From: Rhizobiales bacterium TNE-4
GTDB taxonomy: Bacteria > Pseudomonadota > Alphaproteobacteria > Rhizobiales > Beijerinckiaceae
NCBI GenBank assembly: GCA_019083985.1
Contig: JAHRCV010000001.1
Span: 744,001 to 808,000 of the forward strand
Direction: 5' to 3'
Length of the DNA: 64,000 nt
Of the stretch, positions 27,056 to 45,344 are shown piece by piece. The translations under genes were made by a program, and so were the position numbers. The notes below the pieces were generated by a model. The model ran no database searches and was not told the DNA's origin. It saw nothing but the letters and a program-made list of their open reading frames with translations. Positions within the stretch are counted from its first letter, which is position 1, and each line of letters begins with the position of its first letter.

Positions 27056-27751
27056 ATGGCTCACAACAAGCGTATCAACAAAGCCCGCAACGGCATCGAC
27101 CGTGAAAAGCTCTACACACTCGATGAGGCGCTCAACCTCATCAAGGAACGCGCCAATGCGAAATTCGATGAGACCATCGAAATCGCGATGAACCTCGGCG
27201 TTGATCCGCGTCACGCTGACCAGATGGTGCGTGGCGTTTGCAACCTGCCGAATGGTTCGGGCCGCACGCTGCGCGTCGGCGTGTTCGCACGCGGCGCCAA
27301 GGCTGATGAAGCCAAGGCCGCGGGTGCTGACGTTGTCGGTGCAGAAGATCTCGTCGAGATCGTCAATGGCGGCAAGATCGATTTCGATCGCTGCATTGCG
27401 ACGCCTGACATGATGCCGCTCGTCGGCCGTCTCGGTAAGGTGCTCGGCCCGCGCGGCATGATGCCGAACCCGAAGGTGGGCACGGTGACGATGGACATCA
27501 CCGGCGCGGTGAAAGCCGCTAAGGGTGGTGCTGTCGAATTCCGCGTCGAGAAGGCGGGCATCGTGCATGCTGGCATTGGCAAAGCCTCGTTCGGTGCGGA
27601 CAAGCTCGCGCAGAACATCAAGGCGTTTGCGGATGCGGTGGCGAAGGCGAAGCCCGCCGGCGCCAAGGGCACTTACATTCAGCGCGTGGCCGTCTCTTCG
27701 ACGATGGGCCCGGGCGTGAAGATCGACCCGCAGACGGTGATGGGCGGCTAA
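27056..27751 (+). CDS. rplA: 50S ribosomal protein L1
   Basis: 231 aa, L1-stalk protein. [20 protein letters not shown] and [15 protein letters not shown] are signature segments. It starts three bases after rplK. Its last codons and terminator are duplicated ~135 bp downstream. Confidence 0.99.
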   Translation: MAHNKRINKARNGIDREKLYTLDEALNLIKERANAKFDETIEIAMNLGVDPRHADQMVRGVCNLPNGSGRTLRVGVFARGAKADEAKAAGADVVGAEDLVEIVNGGKIDFDRCIATPDMMPLVGRLGKVLGPRGMMPNPKVGTVTMDITGAVKAAKGGAVEFRVEKAGIVHAGIGKASFGADKLAQNIKAFADAVAKAKPAGAKGTYIQRVAVSSTMGPGVKIDPQTVMGG

Positions 27752-27810
27752 TTCGCTCCATCGCGATTTGAGAATTGAAAAGCCCCGCGAAAGCGGGGCT
27801 TTTTGTTTTT
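27737..27810 (+). repeat. rplA tail plus terminator, original copy of a tandem duplication
   Basis: From GTGATGGGCGGCTAATTCGC (the last L1 codons and stop) through a terminator hairpin. The same ~74 bp recur at 27872-27945 with several substitutions. Confidence 0.75.
27781..27804 (+). terminator. Terminator of the rplKA operon
   Basis: Perfect stem AGCCCCGC / GCGGGGCT with GAAA loop and T5. Confidence 0.93.
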
Positions 27811-27871
27811 GACGGGTTTGCAGGCGCAAACCCTTTTCGGGCCCGGGCGTGATGAGAGACACGCACGATGC

Positions 27872-27945
27872 GTGATGGGCGGCTAATTCGCTGCATCGCG
27901 TTTTGAGGATTGAAATGCCCCACGCAAGCGGGGCTTTTTTGTTCG
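27872..27945 (+). repeat. Duplicated rplA tail plus second terminator
   Basis: Offset 135 bp from 27737-27810. It contains GTGATGGGCGGCTAATTCGC again and a decayed hairpin (GCCCC ... GGGGC, T6). It no longer belongs to a gene; it provides a back-up terminator. Confidence 0.72.
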
Positions 27946-27970
27946 TAAGATCATTTGTGAAATTGAAAAT

Positions 27971-28975
27971 TTAAAACAGACCTGCTTTCGGCAATCCCGC
28001 GCGGATCGCATCTGAGAAATTGGCATAACCGATCGTGGCTTTGGCGCGGCTTGAGGATTTTGCGGCATTGCGGATCGTGGCAAAGGGCTGCGCATTCGGA
28101 ATTGCACCCAATTCATAAAGATAATCGGGGAAATAGCCTGAAGCGAGAATGCGCCAATCACGCGGGAGCCCCGGGACCAAAGCCCGCGCGATCTGAAACG
28201 GCACGGTTGTGCAGTTCGTTGTCACCGTGTTGTAGAAGCGGGGCCGGGCTGCAAGGCGATTGGCGAGGTTCACTTCAAGCAGAAGCAATTCGCGCGCAGT
28301 CGCTTTGGGCATTTGCAGCGGATAGATCCGCACATCTTCATTGCGAACCTGCGCGCGCACGCCAATAATGTCGATCTCATCGGCCGCAATGATGGCCAGT
28401 TCATATTGCCGGAAGAAGCCGGCGAGGGCTGAATATTGCTCGCCTTTTTCTTTTCGAATTTCGGCAGAAAAAACGAGGCGCTCGATCCGTCCATCAGGCT
28501 GGGCAAACCCAAAGCTCAGCATCGTGTGCGCAATGGGCTCGCCCATCCAATAGGACGCGATGAGATCGACGCTTGTGAGTGCGTCGAGATCGTAAACACG
28601 TTTGCGCCAAATGGGTTCGGCGGTGTCGTCGGCGCGCCAGCGAAAGGCGCGCACATGATCCATGATGAGGCCATCGCCCTTCACCTTGCCGGTGGCAAGA
28701 TAGGTGACGTCATTGGCCCAATCGCGCTGATTGGACGGGCGTAAATTGAAGAAGAGGATGAACGCGAGCGCGCCTGCGAGTGCAAAGGGGAGCAAGCCCC
28801 ACAAGCGTCCTCCCCATACCGCCCATAAGGCGAGCGGGACAGTGAGTGCGGCCGCACCGGCGGCGAGGCTACCGTTGCGCGCGAGATAAAACAGCGCCAG
28901 TGCCGACCAGATGCCGCATCCGATGAGGATGAGGGTGGCGGTGAGGCGGGCGAGGATGGATAGGCTACGACGCAA
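27971..28975 (-). CDS. Membrane protein with DUF4105 (Lnb-like N-terminal periplasmic) domain
   Basis: 334 aa. Three closely spaced N-terminal TM helices (about residues 10-75) are followed by a periplasmic domain. That domain contains SYWMGEPIAHTMLSFGF and the Cys-centred FYNTVTTNCTTVPFQIA, the conserved His and Cys of DUF4105. Lnb-type proteins of this superfamily are cysteine acyltransferases/lipoprotein-modifying enzymes, so a lipid-linked transfer role is possible but unproven. It is inserted, on the opposite strand, between the rplKA and rplJL operons. Confidence 0.78.
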   Translation of the reverse strand: MRRSLSILARLTATLILIGCGIWSALALFYLARNGSLAAGAAALTVPLALWAVWGGRLWGLLPFALAGALAFILFFNLRPSNQRDWANDVTYLATGKVKGDGLIMDHVRAFRWRADDTAEPIWRKRVYDLDALTSVDLIASYWMGEPIAHTMLSFGFAQPDGRIERLVFSAEIRKEKGEQYSALAGFFRQYELAIIAADEIDIIGVRAQVRNEDVRIYPLQMPKATARELLLLEVNLANRLAARPRFYNTVTTNCTTVPFQIARALVPGLPRDWRILASGYFPDYLYELGAIPNAQPFATIRNAAKSSSRAKATIGYANFSDAIRAGLPKAGLF

Positions 28976-29163
28976 GGCAGAACTCTCCAGCCAGAGGCGC
29001 CCGCTTTGGCGCGGCAGCGCATGGGCTTGGCGACCCTAGCCGAGCCGATGGCTTGTGCAAAAGCCCTGCTGTGGCCTCCTGCCACTCCCGCCTGGCCGGC
29101 TGGGGCAGTTGATTTGACCTGTCTTTGCACTAGCTTTCGGAAAGCTTGTCTTGGGAGGACTTC

Positions 29164-30159
29164 ATGATCACGCGCCGTTCCGGCCTCACGCTGACCTTCG
29201 CCGCTTTGTCTGCCAGTGCCTTGGCCACCAGCGTCCTGGTGGGTCCTGCGTCGGCCCAGACCTATCCCGATCGGACGATCACCATGGTGGTCCCGTTTGC
29301 GGCGGGTGGTTCGACCGATCTTGTCGCGCGCATATTGGCGCAAAAGCTGACCGAACAAATGGGTCAGAGCGTCGTGGTCGAAAACCGCGCTGGCGCAGGT
29401 GGCAATATTGGCGCAGCTGCCGTCGCGAAATCCACGCCCGATGGTTACACCTTGTTGTACGGGACCATCTCGACGCACACGCTCAATCCGCTGATGGCAA
29501 AAAAATCGGCTTACGATCCGGTGAAGGATTTCGAACCCGTCGCGCTCATTGGCAATATTCCGAACGTGCTTGTGGTCAATCCGTCGGTGCCAGCGAAAAC
29601 CGTGCAGGAATTGATCGCGCTCGCGAAAGCCAATCCGGACAAATATAGCTACGCATCATCAGGCGTTGCGACGCCGCTGCATTTGTCGGGCGAGATGTTT
29701 AATGCGATGGCCGGCACGAAGATGGCGCATGTGCCGTATCGTGGCGCGGGCCCTGCGATGAACGATCTTGTCGCCGGCCAGGTCCCGGTGTTGTTCGACA
29801 ATCTTCCGTCCTCGGTGGAGTTCATCAAGGCAGGCAAGATCCGCGCTTTGGCGGTGACGACGAAAACGCGCGTCGAGCAGATGCCCGATATTCCGACGAT
29901 GGATGAGCAGGGCCTCAAGGGCTACGAAACCTATTCTTGGCAGGCGATCTTCGCGCCGGCGAAAACGCCGAAGCCGATCGTCGACAAATTGAATGCCGAG
30001 GTGAAGAAGGCGCTGGCCGACCCGGCCTTGCAGCAGCGGCTCAAGGATTTGACGATGACCATCACGCCGTCGACCCCGGCGGAGCTGAGCAAGTTCGTCG
30101 AGGATCAGCTGGCGCTGTGGGGCCCGATCACCAAGGCGACCGGCGTTCAGGTCGATTGA
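29164..30159 (+). CDS. Tripartite tricarboxylate transporter substrate-binding protein (Bug family)
   Basis: A 331-aa periplasmic binding protein. ATG 29164 follows GGGAGGA. It has a Tat/Sec-like signal peptide (MITRRSGLTLTFAALSASALA..ASA). Bug signatures are YPDRTITMVVPFAAGGSTDLVAR, VVENRAGAGGNIGAAAVAKS and DGYTLLYGT. It captures a small carboxylate for a TctAB-type permease, none of which is nearby, so it is an orphan binding protein as is common for this family. It separates the L1 and L10 operons. Confidence 0.92.
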   Translation: MITRRSGLTLTFAALSASALATSVLVGPASAQTYPDRTITMVVPFAAGGSTDLVARILAQKLTEQMGQSVVVENRAGAGGNIGAAAVAKSTPDGYTLLYGTISTHTLNPLMAKKSAYDPVKDFEPVALIGNIPNVLVVNPSVPAKTVQELIALAKANPDKYSYASSGVATPLHLSGEMFNAMAGTKMAHVPYRGAGPAMNDLVAGQVPVLFDNLPSSVEFIKAGKIRALAVTTKTRVEQMPDIPTMDEQGLKGYETYSWQAIFAPAKTPKPIVDKLNAEVKKALADPALQQRLKDLTMTITPSTPAELSKFVEDQLALWGPITKATGVQVD

Positions 30160-30687
30160 GGGATTTCACGAGGACATAGGGCCGGTCCGGGGTGATCTCC
30201 GGGCCGGGTTTCCAATTTTTTGCCAAAACTCCTGTCCAAAACCCTTGGCAAACCAGTTGCCAACGGATAGATGAGGGGTCCGCGTTTCACCAGAGATGGG
30301 CGAAGAGTCTCTAGCGTTCTTCGCCGTTTTTGTGATTCTGATTGAGAAATCAATCAGATAGACCGTCAGGCCGGGCTTTTTCGGAGTTTCTCCGGAGGGG
30401 TCGGACCGGGCGGTCACGTCCTGTCCGAGACTGCAGGGGCGGCTTAGGCCGCTTAATGTCCTGCATAGACGGGGAGGCAAATCACCGGCTCGACGGCCAC
30501 AAACCGTCTGGGCACACCCTGCAAAGGGCATGGCGATTTGTTCGAACCATGTACCGGGTTCCGCCCTTCGGGGCGTCGCACGGGGACAGGCACGTCGGAA
30601 GCCGTCGGGCCTTTGCGGATGCTTCCGCAAAAGACCGGCAAATGCAACCGGCGGGACACTATGTCCCCGCCAACCAGAGAGAGCCCC
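30160..30687 (+). promoter_or_regulatory. Upstream region and probable leader of the rplJL-rpoBC operon
   Basis: 528 bp with no convincing gene. It must contain the strong rplJ promoter. The segment 30455-30640 is rich in short complementary stretches, as expected of an L10-binding autoregulatory leader. I could not fold it reliably, so this is inference from position. Confidence 0.45.
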
Positions 30688-31203
30688 GTGGATAAAGCGG
30701 CAAAAACTGAGCTCGTCTCGACCCTCAATGGTGTGTTCAGCACCACGGGTGTCGTGGTCGTCGCTCACTACGCCGGCCTCACGGTCGCCGACATGCAAAA
30801 GCTGCGTACGCAGATGAAGCAGGCCGGTGCGTCCGTGAAAGTCGCGAAAAACCGCCTCGCCAAGATCGCTCTCGAAGGCACGGATGTCGCGTCGATCGCG
30901 TCGCTCCTCAAGGGACCGACGCTGCTGGCTTACAGCAGTGATCCGATCGCGGCGCCGAAGGTCGCCGTCGAATTCGCCAAGGCCAATGACAAGCTTGTCA
31001 TCCTTGGTGGTGCGATGGGTGCGACCGCTCTGAATGCGAACAGCGTCAAGGCCTTGGCCTCGCTGCCTTCGCTGGACGAACTGCGTGCAAAACTCGTCGG
31101 CCTCGTTCAGGCCCCGGCGACCAAGCTCGCGCAGCTCGCCAACGCGCCCGCGGGCAAGCTCGCACGCGTTTTCGGAGCCTATGCCAAGAGAGATGCGGCG
31201 TAA
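30688..31203 (+). CDS. rplJ: 50S ribosomal protein L10
   Basis: 171 aa from GTG 30688, which gives the standard alphaproteobacterial N-terminus [14 protein letters not shown]. An in-frame ATG at 30661 would add nine unconserved residues. It anchors the L7/L12 stalk. AGAGAGA precedes the GTG. It is 48 bases ahead of rplL. Confidence 0.97.
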   Translation: MDKAAKTELVSTLNGVFSTTGVVVVAHYAGLTVADMQKLRTQMKQAGASVKVAKNRLAKIALEGTDVASIASLLKGPTLLAYSSDPIAAPKVAVEFAKANDKLVILGGAMGATALNANSVKALASLPSLDELRAKLVGLVQAPATKLAQLANAPAGKLARVFGAYAKRDAA

Positions 31204-31251
31204 GGCCGTCTCAACCCAAACGGTTCGAACCAATCCCAAAGGAAGAAAACA

Positions 31252-31626
31252 ATGGCTGATCTTACCAAGCTCGTCGACGAATTGTCGTCGCTGACGGTCC
31301 TCGAGGCCGCCGAACTCGCCAAGATGCTCGAAGAAAAGTGGGGCGTCTCGGCTGCTGCGGCTGTGGCCGTTGCTGCTGGCCCGGCTGCTGGCCCGGCCGC
31401 TGCCGCTGAAGAACAGACCGAATTCACGGTCGTTCTCGCTTCGGCTGGCGACAAGAAGATCGAAGTGATTAAGGAAGTCCGTGGCATCACGGGCCTCGGC
31501 CTCAAGGAAGCTAAGGACCTCGTCGAAGGCGCGCCGAAGCCGCTTAAGGAAGGCGTCGGCAAGGACGAAGCCAACAAGATCAAGGAAACCCTTGAGAAGG
31601 TTGGCGCTAAGGTCGAGCTGAAGTGA
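31252..31626 (+). CDS. rplL: 50S ribosomal protein L7/L12
   Basis: 124 aa. N-terminal dimerisation helices ([19 protein letters not shown]), an Ala/Gly/Pro hinge (residues ~38-52) and a C-terminal domain that recruits translation GTPases ([20 protein letters not shown]). AAGGAAG-type Shine-Dalgarno. Confidence 0.99.
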   Translation: MADLTKLVDELSSLTVLEAAELAKMLEEKWGVSAAAAVAVAAGPAAGPAAAAEEQTEFTVVLASAGDKKIEVIKEVRGITGLGLKEAKDLVEGAPKPLKEGVGKDEANKIKETLEKVGAKVELK

Positions 31627-31681
31627 GCTTGAGCGCCGCTTTCTGGCGGCGCAACTGACAAGACCCCGCGAGGGGTGAGGT

Positions 31682-31703
31682 CCCGGAGCCCAAAAGCTCC
31701 GGG
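31682..31703 (+). other. Hairpin between rplL and rpoB
   Basis: Stem CCCGGAGC / GCTCCGGG without a T-run, in the 189-bp gap before rpoB. This is the position of the rplL-rpoB attenuator/RNase processing site in enterobacteria; it may tune the ratio of ribosomal protein to polymerase mRNA. Confidence 0.5.
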
Positions 31704-31815
31704 GCCATTCTGCCGTCCGGGGCACTTTTTCTCGGATGGGTTCGAAACGAGTGATGAAAAAGACCCGTCACCAGCCCGCTGCGGCGCTCTGGTTGATACG
31801 GGAAGCGAGGAACAG

Positions 31816-35940
<4,125 letters not shown>

Positions 35941-36067
35941 GCCATCGCAAGGGGCGGGACGCTCGCGTCCCGCCAGCCGGGCCACCAATCCGGCGCCATC
36001 GAGTTTTACGCATTCAATCCGGCCGGGCATCAACCTTTAAGTCCCAGCCGAGAGCCAGGAGACGGCG

Positions 36068-39000
36068 ATGAATCAAGAGGTCATGAATCTCTTCAACCCG
36101 GTGTCTCAACCGCCGACGTTCGATCAGATCAAGATTTCGATCGCGAGCCCGGACAAGATTCTGTCCTGGTCGTTTGGCGAAATCAAAAAGCCTGAGACGA
36201 TCAATTACCGTACGTTCAAGCCCGAACGTGACGGCTTGTTCTGCGCGCGCATCTTCGGTCCGATCAAGGATTACGAATGCTTGTGCGGCAAGTACAAGCG
36301 CATGAAGTACAAGGGCGTGATCTGCGAAAAGTGCGGCGTTGAAGTGACGCTGTCGCGCGTTCGTCGCGAACGCATGGGCCATATCGAATTGGCCGCGCCG
36401 GTTGCCCATATTTGGTTCTTGAAGTCGCTGCCTTCGCGCATCGGCTTGCTGCTCGATATGCCGCTGAAGGACCTCGAGCGCATTCTCTATTTCGAAAACT
36501 ATGTCGTGATTGAGCCGGGCCTCACCCCGCTCAAGGAGCGTCAGCTGCTTTCGGAAGAAGAATATCTGCGTGCGCAGGACGAGTATGGCGAAGATAGCTT
36601 CACCGCTTTGATCGGCGCGGAAGCTATTCGTGAAATTCTTCGTTCGCTCGATCTCGAGAAGACCGCGGCCGATCTGCGTGTTGAAATCGCGAATGCGAAG
36701 ACGGAACTGAAGCCGAAGAAGCTCGCCAAGCGTCTCAAGATCATCGAAGCGTTTCTGCAATCCGGCAACAAGCCGGAATGGATGATCCTGACAGTCGTTC
36801 CGGTGATCCCGCCGGATCTGCGTCCGCTTGTGCCGCTCGATGGCGGCCGTTTCGCGACGTCGGATCTCAACGATCTTTATCGCCGCGTGATTAACCGTAA
36901 CAATCGTCTGAAGCGCCTGATCGAGCTGCGTGCACCGGATATCATCATCCGCAACGAAAAGCGCATGCTGCAAGAAGCCGTTGACGCGTTGTTCGACAAT
37001 GGCCGTCGCGGCCGCGTCATCACGGGTGCCAATAAGCGTCCGCTGAAGTCGCTCGCCGATATGCTGAAGGGCAAGCAGGGCCGCTTCCGTCAGAACCTGC
37101 TCGGCAAGCGCGTCGACTATTCGGGCCGTTCGGTGATCGTGGTCGGTCCCGAACTCAAGCTGCATCAGTGCGGCCTGCCGAAGAAGATGGCGCTCGAACT
37201 CTTCAAGCCGTTCATCTATTCGCGTCTCGACGCGAAGGGCCTGTCGGCCACAGTCAAGCAAGCGAAGAAGCTCGTTGAAAAGGAAAAGCCCGAAGTTTGG
37301 GATATCCTCGACGAGGTTATTCGCGAGCATCCGGTGATGCTGAACCGCGCGCCGACGCTCCATCGCCTCGGCATTCAGGCGTTCGAACCTGTCCTCATCG
37401 AAGGCAAGGCGATCCAGCTGCATCCGCTCGTGTGCGCGGCGTTCAACGCCGACTTCGACGGTGACCAGATGGCCGTGCACGTTCCGCTGTCGCTCGAAGC
37501 ACAGCTCGAAGCGCGCGTGCTGATGATGTCGACGAACAACATCCTGCATCCTGCCAACGGCCAGCCGATCATCGTGCCGTCGCAGGACATTGTGCTCGGT
37601 CTCTATTACCTCTCGATCATTTCGGAAGGTGAGCCGGGTGAAGGCATGATGTTCGCCGACATTGGCGAAATCGAGCACGCGCTCGCCGCCAAGGCGATCA
37701 CGATGCATTCGAAGATCAAATACCGTTATATCGGTGTGGACGAAAACGGCGAGCGCATGTCGAAGATCTACGACACGACGCCGGGCCGTGCACTGTTGAG
37801 CCAGCTTTTGCCGAAGCATCCGAAGGTGACTTTCGACGTCGTGAACAAGCTCATGACGAAGAAGGAAATCTCGAACATGATCGACACCGTCTACCGCAAT
37901 TGCGGTCAGAAGGAGACGGTCATTTTCTGCGATCGCGCGATGCAGATGGGCTTCACCAACGCGTTCAAGGCCGGCATCTCGTTCGGCAAGGACGACATGG
38001 TGGTGCCAGACAACAAGCCGGCAATCGTTGCTGAAACTGAAGCGCTCGTGAAGGATTACGAGCAGCAGTTCAATGACGGTCTCATCACGCAGGGCGAAAA
38101 GTACAACAAGGTCGTCGATGCGTGGTCGAAGTGCTCGGATCGTCTGGCGCAGGAAATGATGGCGCGCATCTCGTCCGTCCAGAAGGACGATGCGGGCCGC
38201 GACAAGCCGATCAACTCGATCTACATGATGAGCCATTCGGGTGCGCGTGGTTCGCCCACCCAGATGCGTCAGCTCGCGGCGATGCGTGGCCTTATGGCCA
38301 AGCCGTCGGGTGAAATCATCGAGAGCCCGATCAAGTCGAACTTCAAAGAAGGCCTCGACGTTCTCGAATACTTCAACTCGACCCATGGTGCGCGTAAGGG
38401 CCTTGCCGATACCGCGCTCAAGACGGCGAACTCAGGTTATCTCACCCGTCGTCTCGTCGACGTCGCGCAGGATTCGATCGTCACCGAACGCGATTGCGGC
38501 TCGGATAACGGCCTCAAGATGCGCGCGATTATCGATGCAGGCCAGATCGTGGCTTCGCTCGCTTCGCGCATTCTCGGCCGCGTGACGGCTGAAGACATCA
38601 TCGACGCCAAGGGCGAAGTCGTTGTGCCGAAGGGCACGATGATCGATGAAACCGACATCGACCGCATCAATGCGGCCGGCGTGCAGGAAGTGAAGATCCG
38701 TTCGGTTCTCACTTGCGAAACCAAGAACGGCGTCTGCGGCACCTGCTATGGCCGTGACCTCGCGCGCGGTACGCCGGTGAATATCGGTGAAGCGGTTGGC
38801 GTCATCGCGGCGCAATCCATCGGTGAGCCGGGCACGCAGCTGACGATGCGCACCTTCCACATTGGTGGTGCGGCGCAGATTGCGGATCAGTCCTTCATCG
38901 AGTCGAATTTCGATGGCGAAGTGCGCATGCGTAACCGCAATGTGGCGCGCAATTCGGAAGGCGATCTCATCGCGATGGGCCGCAACCTTTCGGTCGTTAT

Positions 39001-40267
39001 CGTGGGGCCGGATGGCCATGAGCGTGCGGTTCACCGCGTGCAATATGGCGCGCGCCTCAAGGTCGATGAAGGCGACAAGATCAAGCGCGGCCAGCGCATT
39101 GCGGAATGGGATCCCTACACCCGTCCGATCCTGTCGGAAGTCGATGGCATGATTGGCTACGAAGATCTCGTCGAAGGCGCCTCCGTTATTGAAACGGCGG
39201 ACGAGTCGACGGGCATCACGAAGCGCGTTGTCATCGATTGGCGTTCGAACCAGCGTTCGGCCGATCTGCGTCCCGCCATCGTCATTCAGGACGACAAGGG
39301 CAAGATCGCGAAGCTCGCACGGGGTGGCGAAGCCCGTTACCTCCTGCCGGTCGACGCGATTATCGCGGCTGATCCGGGCTCGAAGGTGAAGGCGGGTGAC
39401 GCGGTTGCCCGTATCTCGCTCGATAGCGCGAAGACGCGCGACATCACCGGCGGTCTGCCGCGTGTTGCCGAACTCTTCGAAGCGCGTCGTCCGAAGGAAG
39501 CTGCGATCATCGCCGAGAAGGCCGGTACCATCCAGTTCGGCCGCGATTACAAGAATAAGCGCCGCATCTCGTTGGTGCCGGACGATGGATCAGATCCGAT
39601 CGAATACCTCGTGCCGAAGGGCAAGCACGTCTATCTTCAGGCGGGCGACGTGGTGGAGAAGGGCGATTACATCGTCGACGGCAATCCGGCGCCGCATGAC
39701 ATTCTGGCGATCAAGGGCGTCGAAGAACTCGCCGCCTATCTGGTCAACGAAATCCAGGAGGTCTACCGGCTGCAGGGCGTGAACATCAATGACAAGCACA
39801 TTGAAGTGATCGTCAAGCAGATGCTGCAGAAGGTCGAAATTGAGGATCCGGGTGAATCCGACTTCCTCGCCAATGAGCAGGTCGATCGCGTCGAAATGGA
39901 CGAGGTCAACGAGAAGCTCATTGCTGAAGGCAAGCGTCCTGCGTCCGGCACGCCGGTGCTGCTCGGCATCACCAAGGCGAGCTTGCAGACCCGCTCGTTC
40001 ATCTCGGCGGCCTCGTTCCAGGAAACCACACGTGTCCTTACGGAAGCCGCGGTCAATGGCAAGGGCGACGATCTGGCAGGCCTCAAGGAGAACGTCATCG
40101 TCGGCCGCCTTATCCCGGCGGGTACGGGCGCGATGTTCAACCGTCTGCGCGAAGTGGCCCAGCGCCGCGACGACCTCATCGTCGCGCAGGCGTCGGAAGG
40201 GCAGGCGGCTGGTTCCGATCAGGGCGCAGCGCCGCTGCCGATCGACGCGCCGCAGCCCTACGTCTAA
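36068..40267 (+). CDS. rpoC: DNA-directed RNA polymerase subunit beta'
   Basis: 1399 aa. The N-terminal zinc-binding domain is [14 protein letters not shown]. The catalytic Mg-binding loop is NADFDGDQM. The bridge helix/trigger-loop region includes [19 protein letters not shown], and a second zinc site has [19 protein letters not shown] 36068 follows AGGAGA, 127 bp after rpoB. A terminator follows. Confidence 0.99.
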   Translation: MNQEVMNLFNPVSQPPTFDQIKISIASPDKILSWSFGEIKKPETINYRTFKPERDGLFCARIFGPIKDYECLCGKYKRMKYKGVICEKCGVEVTLSRVRRERMGHIELAAPVAHIWFLKSLPSRIGLLLDMPLKDLERILYFENYVVIEPGLTPLKERQLLSEEEYLRAQDEYGEDSFTALIGAEAIREILRSLDLEKTAADLRVEIANAKTELKPKKLAKRLKIIEAFLQSGNKPEWMILTVVPVIPPDLRPLVPLDGGRFATSDLNDLYRRVINRNNRLKRLIELRAPDIIIRNEKRMLQEAVDALFDNGRRGRVITGANKRPLKSLADMLKGKQGRFRQNLLGKRVDYSGRSVIVVGPELKLHQCGLPKKMALELFKPFIYSRLDAKGLSATVKQAKKLVEKEKPEVWDILDEVIREHPVMLNRAPTLHRLGIQAFEPVLIEGKAIQLHPLVCAAFNADFDGDQMAVHVPLSLEAQLEARVLMMSTNNILHPANGQPIIVPSQDIVLGLYYLSIISEGEPGEGMMFADIGEIEHALAAKAITMHSKIKYRYIGVDENGERMSKIYDTTPGRALLSQLLPKHPKVTFDVVNKLMTKKEISNMIDTVYRNCGQKETVIFCDRAMQMGFTNAFKAGISFGKDDMVVPDNKPAIVAETEALVKDYEQQFNDGLITQGEKYNKVVDAWSKCSDRLAQEMMARISSVQKDDAGRDKPINSIYMMSHSGARGSPTQMRQLAAMRGLMAKPSGEIIESPIKSNFKEGLDVLEYFNSTHGARKGLADTALKTANSGYLTRRLVDVAQDSIVTERDCGSDNGLKMRAIIDAGQIVASLASRILGRVTAEDIIDAKGEVVVPKGTMIDETDIDRINAAGVQEVKIRSVLTCETKNGVCGTCYGRDLARGTPVNIGEAVGVIAAQSIGEPGTQLTMRTFHIGGAAQIADQSFIESNFDGEVRMRNRNVARNSEGDLIAMGRNLSVVIVGPDGHERAVHRVQYGARLKVDEGDKIKRGQRIAEWDPYTRPILSEVDGMIGYEDLVEGASVIETADESTGITKRVVIDWRSNQRSADLRPAIVIQDDKGKIAKLARGGEARYLLPVDAIIAADPGSKVKAGDAVARISLDSAKTRDITGGLPRVAELFEARRPKEAAIIAEKAGTIQFGRDYKNKRRISLVPDDGSDPIEYLVPKGKHVYLQAGDVVEKGDYIVDGNPAPHDILAIKGVEELAAYLVNEIQEVYRLQGVNINDKHIEVIVKQMLQKVEIEDPGESDFLANEQVDRVEMDEVNEKLIAEGKRPASGTPVLLGITKASLQTRSFISAASFQETTRVLTEAAVNGKGDDLAGLKENVIVGRLIPAGTGAMFNRLREVAQRRDDLIVAQASEGQAAGSDQGAAPLPIDAPQPYV

Positions 40268-40302
40268 GGGTAGAATCGGGGCTCATCGCCCGCGAAACGA
40301 TC

Positions 40303-40327
40303 AAGGCCGCCTTCGGGCGGCCTTTTT
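40303..40327 (+). terminator. Terminator of the rplJL-rpoBC operon
   Basis: Stem AAGGCCGCC / GGCGGCCTT with TTCG tetraloop and T5, 36 bp after the rpoC stop. Confidence 0.93.
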
Positions 40328-40709
40328 CGTGGTCGCCAGGTCTGTTTGAGGCGGCAACGCTTCCAAAAAATCGCAGCCATGGTGCCAGAATCCGCTCCCA
40401 GTCACGCTTTTCGGGGTTGACGGGTTCCGAGTCCCCGCGTATGAACCGCGCACTCCGGCAGACAGTCGGTCCGTTCGATCGGGAGCGCCACGTTCCCGAC
40501 CTCAAGACCGAGACGCTGCCCGACAATCAAACCGACTGTAAAGTCGTCAGATTGGGTTCATGACCGCGGTTTTCCGTGGTCCTCTGATGGAACACGCGCT
40601 GGAGGCTCACTGGGCCGAAGGCGCGGATTTGTTTTGCGCGGATGTTCGTGCAGGACGCCAACCTTTTTTGCCCGGATTTCCGGGCGCAGCCTGGGATTTA
40701 GAGCCAACG
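40328..40709 (+). promoter_or_regulatory. Promoter/leader region of the str operon
   Basis: About 380 bp between the rpoC terminator and rpsL with no supported gene. A GACCGCGG/CGTGGTC hairpin lies near 40562-40581. It must hold the str operon promoter; boxes were not assigned. Confidence 0.45.
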
Positions 40710-41081
40710 ATGCCGACAATCAGCCAGCTCATCCGCAAGTCGCGGAGCCCTCAGAAAGCGCGGAACAAGGTTCCGGCGCTCGAGGCATGCCCGCAGAAGC
40801 GCGGCGTCTGCACCCGCGTCTATACGACGACCCCGAAAAAGCCGAACTCGGCGCTTCGTAAGGTTGCCAAGGTCCGCCTGACCAATGGCTACGAAGTCAT
40901 CGGATATATTCCCGGTGAAGGCCACAACCTGCAGGAACACTCTGTCGTCGCGATCCGCGGCGGCCGCGTGAAGGACTTGCCGGGCGTGCGCTATCACATC
41001 ATCCGCGGCGTCCTCGATACGCAGGGCGTCAAGAACCGTAAGCAGCGTCGTTCGAAGTACGGCGCGAAGCGGCCGAAGTAA
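40710..41081 (+). CDS. rpsL: 30S ribosomal protein S12
   Basis: 123 aa, decoding-centre protein. The streptomycin-relevant lysines are wild type ([11 protein letters not shown] and [12 protein letters not shown]). ATG 40710; the longer open frame to 40560 is not conserved. It is the first gene of the str operon and is followed 15 bases later by rpsG. Confidence 0.98.
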   Translation: MPTISQLIRKSRSPQKARNKVPALEACPQKRGVCTRVYTTTPKKPNSALRKVAKVRLTNGYEVIGYIPGEGHNLQEHSVVAIRGGRVKDLPGVRYHIIRGVLDTQGVKNRKQRRSKYGAKRPK

Positions 41082-41096
41082 GAGCGGAGAGCCCCT

Positions 41097-41567
41097 ATGT
41101 CTCGTCGTCACCGCGCTGAAAAACGCGAAATCATTCCGGACGCCAAGTATGGCGACGTCGTTCTCACGAAGTTCATGAACTCCGTGATGTATGACGGCAA
41201 AAAGTCCGTCGCCGAACAGATCGTCTATGGCGCGCTCGACACGATCGAGACGAAGCTGAAGACCGATCCGATCACGGTGTTCAAGTCTGCGCTCGACAAC
41301 GTCGCTCCGGCGATCGAAGTGCGCTCCCGCCGCGTCGGTGGTGCGACCTATCAGGTCCCCGTCGAAGTGCGTTCGGAGCGTCGTCAGGCTCTCGCGATCC
41401 GCTGGCTCATTGCCGCTGCGCGTGGCCGCAACGACAAGACGATGGTGGAACGCCTCTCGGCCGAGCTCATCGATGCTTCCAATAACCGCGGCAACGCGGT
41501 GAAGAAGCGCGAAGACACCCATCGCATGGCAGAAGCCAACCGCGCCTTCTCGCATTACCGCTGGTAA
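41097..41567 (+). CDS. rpsG: 30S ribosomal protein S7
   Basis: 156 aa. [20 protein letters not shown] start, [13 protein letters not shown] and the C-terminal AFSHYRW are typical. It nucleates 30S head assembly. Shine-Dalgarno AGCGGAGAG. fusA follows after 34 bases. Confidence 0.99.
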   Translation: MSRRHRAEKREIIPDAKYGDVVLTKFMNSVMYDGKKSVAEQIVYGALDTIETKLKTDPITVFKSALDNVAPAIEVRSRRVGGATYQVPVEVRSERRQALAIRWLIAAARGRNDKTMVERLSAELIDASNNRGNAVKKREDTHRMAEANRAFSHYRW

Positions 41568-41601
41568 TTGCTGACCGAACTCGAATACGCAGGATCCAGT
41601 C

Positions 41602-43677
<2,076 letters not shown>

Positions 43678-43723
43678 TCCGCATCATCCGACATCAACCT
43701 TTTCCGATTGACGGGAGACCCCG

Positions 43724-44914
<1,191 letters not shown>

Positions 44915-44926
44915 GCGAAAACAAAC

Positions 44927-44949
44927 GGAGAGCGGTGCGCCGCTCTCCA
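44927..44949 (+). other. Hairpin between tuf2 and rpsJ
   Basis: Stem GGAGAGCGG / CCGCTCTCC with a short TGCG loop and no T-run, so it is not a classical terminator. It is possibly an mRNA processing or stabilising element separating the str and S10 operons. Confidence 0.5.
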
Positions 44950-45007
44950 TCGCTTCGGCCTCTCGACCGAAGTTCACTCTGACAAGATTTAGCCCGAGGG
45001 TTCTGCA

Positions 45008-45316
45008 ATGAACGGCCAGAACATCCGCATCCGCCTCAAGGCGTTCGACCATCGGATTCTCGATGCGTCGACCCGTGAGATCGTCTCGACGGCGAAGCGG
45101 ACCGGTGCGCAAGTGCGGGGTCCAATCCCGCTGCCGACGCATATCGAAAAATTCACGGTGAACCGCTCGCCGCACATCGACAAGAAGTCGCGCGAGCAGT
45201 TCGAAATCCGCACCCACAAGCGTGTTCTCGACATTGTCGATCCCACGCCGCAGACGGTTGATGCTTTGATGAAGCTCGACCTCGCGGCTGGTGTCGATGT
45301 CGAGATCAAGCTCTGA
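45008..45316 (+). CDS. rpsJ: 30S ribosomal protein S10
   Basis: 102 aa. [15 protein letters not shown] and [18 protein letters not shown] are signatures. It is also the NusE partner of NusG. First gene of the S10 operon, 93 bp after tuf2. Confidence 0.99.
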   Translation: MNGQNIRIRLKAFDHRILDASTREIVSTAKRTGAQVRGPIPLPTHIEKFTVNRSPHIDKKSREQFEIRTHKRVLDIVDPTPQTVDALMKLDLAAGVDVEIKL

Positions 45317-45344
45317 GAAGCACGAAGGGCCACGGGGATCCATC

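Noticed and set aside
30166-31725. 519-codon minus-strand frame over rplJ-rplL
   Set aside because: Opposite two certain genes and without any recognisable domain.
36014-38386. 790-codon open frame opposite rpoC
   Set aside because: Antisense shadow of rpoC with unnatural Arg/His/Leu composition.
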